In this document: in pieces, positions 12,599-16,151 of the stretch
Position numbering within the stretch: position 1 is the first letter of the stretch
Layout: each line of letters starts with the position of its first letter
NCBI GenBank assembly: GCA_001995005.1
Contig: MDJN01000195.1
Coordinates: 1-16,151, forward strand
Direction: 5' to 3'
Source: Candidatus Parepulonipiscium sp. PG-Nun2H_MBin03
GTDB lineage: Bacteria > Bacillota > Clostridia > Lachnospirales > Cellulosilyticaceae
DNA length: 16,151 nt
Position numbers and translations under genes: made by a program
Notes under the pieces: generated by a model
Told to the model about the DNA's origin: nothing
The model's database searches: none
The model's input: the letters and a program-made list of their open reading frames with translations, nothing else

Positions 12599-14575
12599 AT
12601 GACAAAGAAATCTCTCGGGAAACAAATTAGAATTACATTTAGTTTTGTAATAATTTTCATCTTATTTCTCAATACCCTATGTCGTGTATTTTTAGTAATA
12701 CATGAACAAGTTGATAACGCACAGGATACCGTCTTACATAATGCACAGTTTGGAGTAGAGCTTATTAACGCAGATATGTTAGAAAAATCTTCTATAATAA
12801 GGGCTCTTTCATTACAATTTAGTGGTGGGTTAGAAAAAGGCTCTATATCATCTGAATCATTGCTAAGTTATTTAAAAGTGCAAGCATCAAATCACCCAAC
12901 TATAGAAGCTATGTATTTTGCAGCACCAGAGTTAGGATTTTTACACTCAGACGATTGGACTCCGCCTGCTGATTATGATTTTACTACTCGTGAGTGGTAT
13001 ATGGGAGCCATAGCTTCTGATGATGTATATATTGCAGCACCTTATATAGACGCAATAACAGGTGATCCTGTTGTTTCAGTATCAAAAAGAACTATAGGGT
13101 CTAATAATCAAACTTTAGGTGTTTTAGCAGTAGATATAAAACTATCAATGGTTCAGGATTTGTTACGTGTATTGGAAAAAGATGATGGGGAATGTGTCTT
13201 TTTAATCCAAGATAATGGCAACCTAGTAACGCATCCAAACAATGCTTACATGTCTAATTCGGACAGTCTCTCTCATGTATCCATAGTAACTGATTCATAT
13301 AATGAGTTATTAAACTTAGGTGAGACAGATGTTGCTAGGCTTCAATTTACAGATGGGAATAATTTTTATACCGCTAATCTACCTATAGGAGATACTATTT
13401 TTAATGTAGTAGCAGCTTATCCGGCAAGCTATGTTTTTAGTGCAATAATGTCTGAGATATGGATTTCTATAGTAATGATGTTTATTAGCTGTATTGTAGT
13501 GTATATTATCATAGAAGTTATAGTTAAAAGATGGATTTCTCCACTTGAAAGCGTGGTAAATACCCTAGACGAAATTAAACATGGTAACCTTAACGTAAAT
13601 ACCGCACATATTCATACACCAAATAAAGAATTAGATAGTTTGGTATCTTCATTACAAGTTGTATCATCTTCTATAACATCTTATATACAAGAAATAGATA
13701 GTATACTAAATTCTTTTTCAAACGGAGATTTTACTCCACAGCCTAAACAAAACTATATCGGCGATTTTGGTCAAATTAAAGTATCTTTACTTAACATATC
13801 TGAGCAACTAAGAACGTTGATATCAAATATTAAAAGGTCTATTAATGAAGTTGGGGCACTTTCAAAACAAATTGCTTCATCTGCAACAGATTTATCTGAA
13901 TTAACTATTAATCAAACTAATCTTATAGTTGATTTTAAATCAGATACAGTTAAAGTAACCGAAGATATAATTGATATAATTGGAGATATTGATAATAGTT
14001 ATAAAATTGCACAGAATATGTCAGATAAAGTTAAAGACGGTAAAGAAATCGGTCAAAACTTAACTGTATCAATGCAAGCTATCAGCAGTTCGACAAAAGA
14101 CATGGCAAATGTAATTAAATCTATTGAAGACATTGCCACTCAAACAAATCTATTAGCACTAAATGCATCTATAGAAGCAGCTCGTGCAGGCGAACTTGGC
14201 AAAGGCTTTGCAATTGTTGCCGGCGAAGTTCGAGATCTTTCACATAAAACTGCTGAGATAGTTAGCAATATCTATAATATGATAAATGATAATCTTGCAA
14301 ATTTAGAACAAGGCGAACAAATGGTATCTCTTACAATGAACGCATTAGATATTATTGCCACGGCAAGTGATAATACCTGTAATGTTTCTAAACAAGTATC
14401 AGAAAATGCAACCAACCAGAAAGATGCATTAAACAGAGTTATTACTAGTATAGAAAAATTAGAAAATGAAATGTCTAATAACAATGCTATTTCTCAAGAA
14501 AATGTGGCTATGAGCCAAGAATTTGAAGCACAACTTGATATTTTACGCACCAATTTAGATGAATTTACAATGTAA
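12599..14575 (+). CDS. Methyl-accepting chemotaxis protein with amino-acid-type dCache sensor
   Basis: Transmembrane chemoreceptor, 658 residues, signalling through CheW/CheA to the flagellar motor. Order: TM1 (12-34), extracellular dCache_1 domain (35-283), TM2 (about 287-307), HAMP (308-360), a second HAMP-like segment containing NGDF and IGDF (361-410), then the coiled signalling domain with its tip near 510-548 (TQTNLLALNASIEAARAGE core). Tyr126, Arg131, Trp133 and Tyr134, with Tyr149 and Asp179, reproduce the spacing of the dCache_1AA amino-acid-binding motif, so an amino acid ligand is likely. The tip reads VAGEVRDLS where the neighbour has VANEIRDLA, and the C-terminal helix lacks the usual EELA-type ending, so it is somewhat diverged. 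No CheR-binding pentapeptide ends the protein. The start has AAAGGAG 6 bases upstream. No sigma-D-like promoter was found. Confidence 0.95.
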   Translation: MTKKSLGKQIRITFSFVIIFILFLNTLCRVFLVIHEQVDNAQDTVLHNAQFGVELINADMLEKSSIIRALSLQFSGGLEKGSISSESLLSYLKVQASNHPTIEAMYFAAPELGFLHSDDWTPPADYDFTTREWYMGAIASDDVYIAAPYIDAITGDPVVSVSKRTIGSNNQTLGVLAVDIKLSMVQDLLRVLEKDDGECVFLIQDNGNLVTHPNNAYMSNSDSLSHVSIVTDSYNELLNLGETDVARLQFTDGNNFYTANLPIGDTIFNVVAAYPASYVFSAIMSEIWISIVMMFISCIVVYIIIEVIVKRWISPLESVVNTLDEIKHGNLNVNTAHIHTPNKELDSLVSSLQVVSSSITSYIQEIDSILNSFSNGDFTPQPKQNYIGDFGQIKVSLLNISEQLRTLISNIKRSINEVGALSKQIASSATDLSELTINQTNLIVDFKSDTVKVTEDIIDIIGDIDNSYKIAQNMSDKVKDGKEIGQNLTVSMQAISSSTKDMANVIKSIEDIATQTNLLALNASIEAARAGELGKGFAIVAGEVRDLSHKTAEIVSNIYNMINDNLANLEQGEQMVSLTMNALDIIATASDNTCNVSKQVSENATNQKDALNRVITSIEKLENEMSNNNAISQENVAMSQEFEAQLDILRTNLDEFTM

Positions 14576-14577
14576 TT

Positions 14578-14615
14578 TTAAAAAGTGTCCGACTTAATTA
14601 TCGGACACTTTTTAA
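14578..14615. terminator. Strong bidirectional terminator between the convergent chemoreceptor genes
   Basis: A perfect 15-bp stem (14578-14592 with 14601-14615) with an 8-base loop has A-runs and T-runs on its two arms, so it works in both directions. It begins 3 bases after the stop of the plus-strand receptor. Confidence 0.9.
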
Positions 14616-14650
14616 CGTTCAAATACAATTAGCCTTTTATACGTAAAGAT

Positions 14651-14693
14651 AGGGGCTGCCATACTAATTTTCTATTTTAGCGTGGTAGCCCCT
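14651..14693 (-). terminator. Second hairpin, after the minus-strand chemoreceptor
   Basis: AGGGGCT (14651-14657) pairs with AGCCCCT (14687-14693), CCA (14659-14661) with TGG (14683-14685), and CTAA (14664-14667) with TTAG (14677-14680). No long T-run follows on either strand. It lies 7 bases after the stop of the second receptor and probably ends its transcript, helped by the hairpin at 14578-14615. Confidence 0.55.
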
Positions 14694-14700
14694 TAAGTCT

Positions 14701-16151
14701 TTATTTTATTTTAAACTGTTTCATCAATTCTTCTAAATGTGCTGCTTGAGCTGCTAACTCTTCACTAATTGCTGTACTTTCTTGTGCAGAAGATGCATTC
14801 TCTGTTACCCCAATAGAAATTTGTTTAATCTTTTTAACCAATTCATCTATACTCTCTTTTTGCGTATCACTCATTGCTAATAAATCTTGGGAAATTTCTA
14901 CCGTTTGGTCTATAGTACTAGAAACTTCAATTAATGAAGTCGATGTTCTATTTGCAATTTCTTGCCCTTCGGCAACATCTTCTAGGCTTAATTTAATAAT
15001 CTCATCAATTTGCTTAACTGTATCACTGCTGCGAATTGCAAGATCACGAATTTCATTTGCCACCACTGCAAATCCTTTACCAGATTCACCTGCCCTTGCT
15101 GCCTCAATTGATGCATTTAAAGCTAACAGATTTGTTTGCGATGTAATGCCTTCAATAATACTTAATACTGACGAAATAGTATTACTTGATTCTGTAATCT
15201 TTTTCATAGCTACTAACATATCGTCCATCGCTTCTTTACCAGATAAAGCGGTTTGTTTTGCCATAATACCCGCCTTAGTGTTTTCACTTACTTTAGTATT
15301 AATATCATTAATAGCTAGTGCCATGCTTTCTGTGGTTTCCACAAAATCACTAATTAATTCTGTTTGAGTTGCACTGCCTTCTGATAAAACTGTAGCTGAT
15401 GTAGCAATTTCACCAGATTGAGCGGTTACTGCTTGTGCAGAAGAATTTATTTTTACTAAAGTATCTCTAAGCATTGCAGAAATATTCAGCATAGAAGTTT
15501 TGATAGTTGCAAAATCTCCATTATACTTACTTTGTACTTTATTATCAATAACAAAATCTCCATTTGCCATTTGCATTAATATGGTCTCAATCTCTTTTAC
15601 AATCTGGCTCAAAGAAGTCCCCATAGAATTAAATCTATTTATAATCATTCCTATATCATCATTATATGGTGCAGATACATTAATAGATAAATTTCCTTGT
15701 TCAATATCATTAGTTGCCCTTGTTAATATTGATAGTGGTTGCAAATATTTTCTTAAGAAATAAATTATTAACCCTGATGAAACTCCTAGCATTAATATTG
15801 CTAATATAGCACTTATTATAATTGAGTTAACTGAATCTGAATAAAAATCAGTTGTTTCAACAGCAACATGAGCCCACCAAGTTGAGCCTATTGCATTGAT
15901 CGGATATAAAAATCTTTCATGATATTCTCCTGCTAGGGCTTCAGTTTTAATAGTAAAGTTTTGCCCCTTTATTGCTTGCTCAAAAACTCTATTTACGTCA
16001 TTAGGAATTACAATATTAGAAATATGCATTCCTATTTTATCTTTAGTCGCCGAATTAAATACTATATCAAAATTATCTGTTAATATTGCAGAAAACAATG
16101 ACGGATATTCCTCATCATATACCGAAGTATCTTCAAATTCAGATAATAATA
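14701..16151 (-). CDS. Methyl-accepting chemotaxis protein, partial (N-terminus beyond the right edge)
   Basis: Chemoreceptor; about 483 C-terminal residues are visible and the frame stays open to the window edge. The TTG at 16098 is an internal leucine, not a start. Numbering from the edge: membrane-distal-to-proximal Cache part (1 to about 105; ILTDNFDIVF and the STWWAHVAVE strand), TM2 (about 111-133), HAMP (134-186), a second HAMP-like segment with NGDF and YNGDF (187-235), then the signalling domain with the GITSQTNLLALNASIEAARAGE tip and VANEIRDLA. The C-terminal helix carries SSAQESTAISEELAAQ, a normal methylation-type region, without a CheR-binding pentapeptide. Domain layout and distance from tip to end (about 127 residues) equal those of the receptor at 12599-14575, so the two are probably paralogues. 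The ligand-binding half is mostly outside the window. Confidence 0.94.
   Translation of the reverse strand, partial: LLSEFEDTSVYDEEYPSLFSAILTDNFDIVFNSATKDKIGMHISNIVIPNDVNRVFEQAIKGQNFTIKTEALAGEYHERFLYPINAIGSTWWAHVAVETTDFYSDSVNSIIISAILAILMLGVSSGLIIYFLRKYLQPLSILTRATNDIEQGNLSINVSAPYNDDIGMIINRFNSMGTSLSQIVKEIETILMQMANGDFVIDNKVQSKYNGDFATIKTSMLNISAMLRDTLVKINSSAQAVTAQSGEIATSATVLSEGSATQTELISDFVETTESMALAINDINTKVSENTKAGIMAKQTALSGKEAMDDMLVAMKKITESSNTISSVLSIIEGITSQTNLLALNASIEAARAGESGKGFAVVANEIRDLAIRSSDTVKQIDEIIKLSLEDVAEGQEIANRTSTSLIEVSSTIDQTVEISQDLLAMSDTQKESIDELVKKIKQISIGVTENASSAQESTAISEELAAQAAHLEELMKQFKIK

Overview
This is an AT-rich stretch of bacterial chromosome, most likely from a low-GC Gram-positive anaerobe of the class Clostridia. 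The support is the strong AGGAGG-type ribosome binding sites, the sigma-A-like promoters (TTGACA/TACACT with 17-base spacing), a glutamate 5-kinase without a PUA domain, a YaaL/DUF2508-type small protein, and two chemoreceptors of clostridial style. A more precise placement (Lachnospirales, for example) is only a guess. I see no tRNA, rRNA, CRISPR array, prophage or complete insertion sequence. Most of the window is ordinary core metabolism.

Layout. Positions 1-243 hold a compact multi-hairpin element, possibly the end of an IS200/IS605-type element or its RNA, and a terminator. A minus-strand block follows: an NCS2 purine permease (244-1569), a DEAD-box RNA helicase with a DbpA-type C-terminal domain (1823-3445), S-adenosylmethionine synthetase metK (3656-4831) and an orphan TrpB2-type tryptophan synthase beta chain (4952-6322). 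A divergent intergenic region with three perfect inverted repeats leads into a plus-strand membrane-anchored TPR protein (6548-7561), whose C-terminus is a 24-base-period tandem repeat. Facing it is a compact minus-strand run, read in the order DUF2508, tgt, yajC, proC, proA, proB (12360 down to 7625). The window ends with two convergent methyl-accepting chemotaxis proteins. The first is complete (12599-14575, plus strand). The second (14701-16151, minus strand) has its N-terminus beyond the right edge.

How the genes work together. proB, proA and proC encode all three steps from glutamate to proline. They sit directly behind tgt-yajC, where many bacteria have secD/secF. A good promoter lies before tgt, and a pair of overlapping hairpins with T-runs between yajC and proC could uncouple the two halves. 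The complete chemoreceptor carries the Y-x4-R-x-W-Y pattern of amino-acid-binding dCache domains, so it probably senses amino acids.

The points I would check first are: a perfect inverted repeat enclosing the metK -10 element; a hairpin that appears to bring a distant strong Shine-Dalgarno next to the DUF2508 start codon; an NCS2 permease that lacks both acidic membrane residues typical of its family; and the structured element at the left edge. I found no convincing new multi-gene system.
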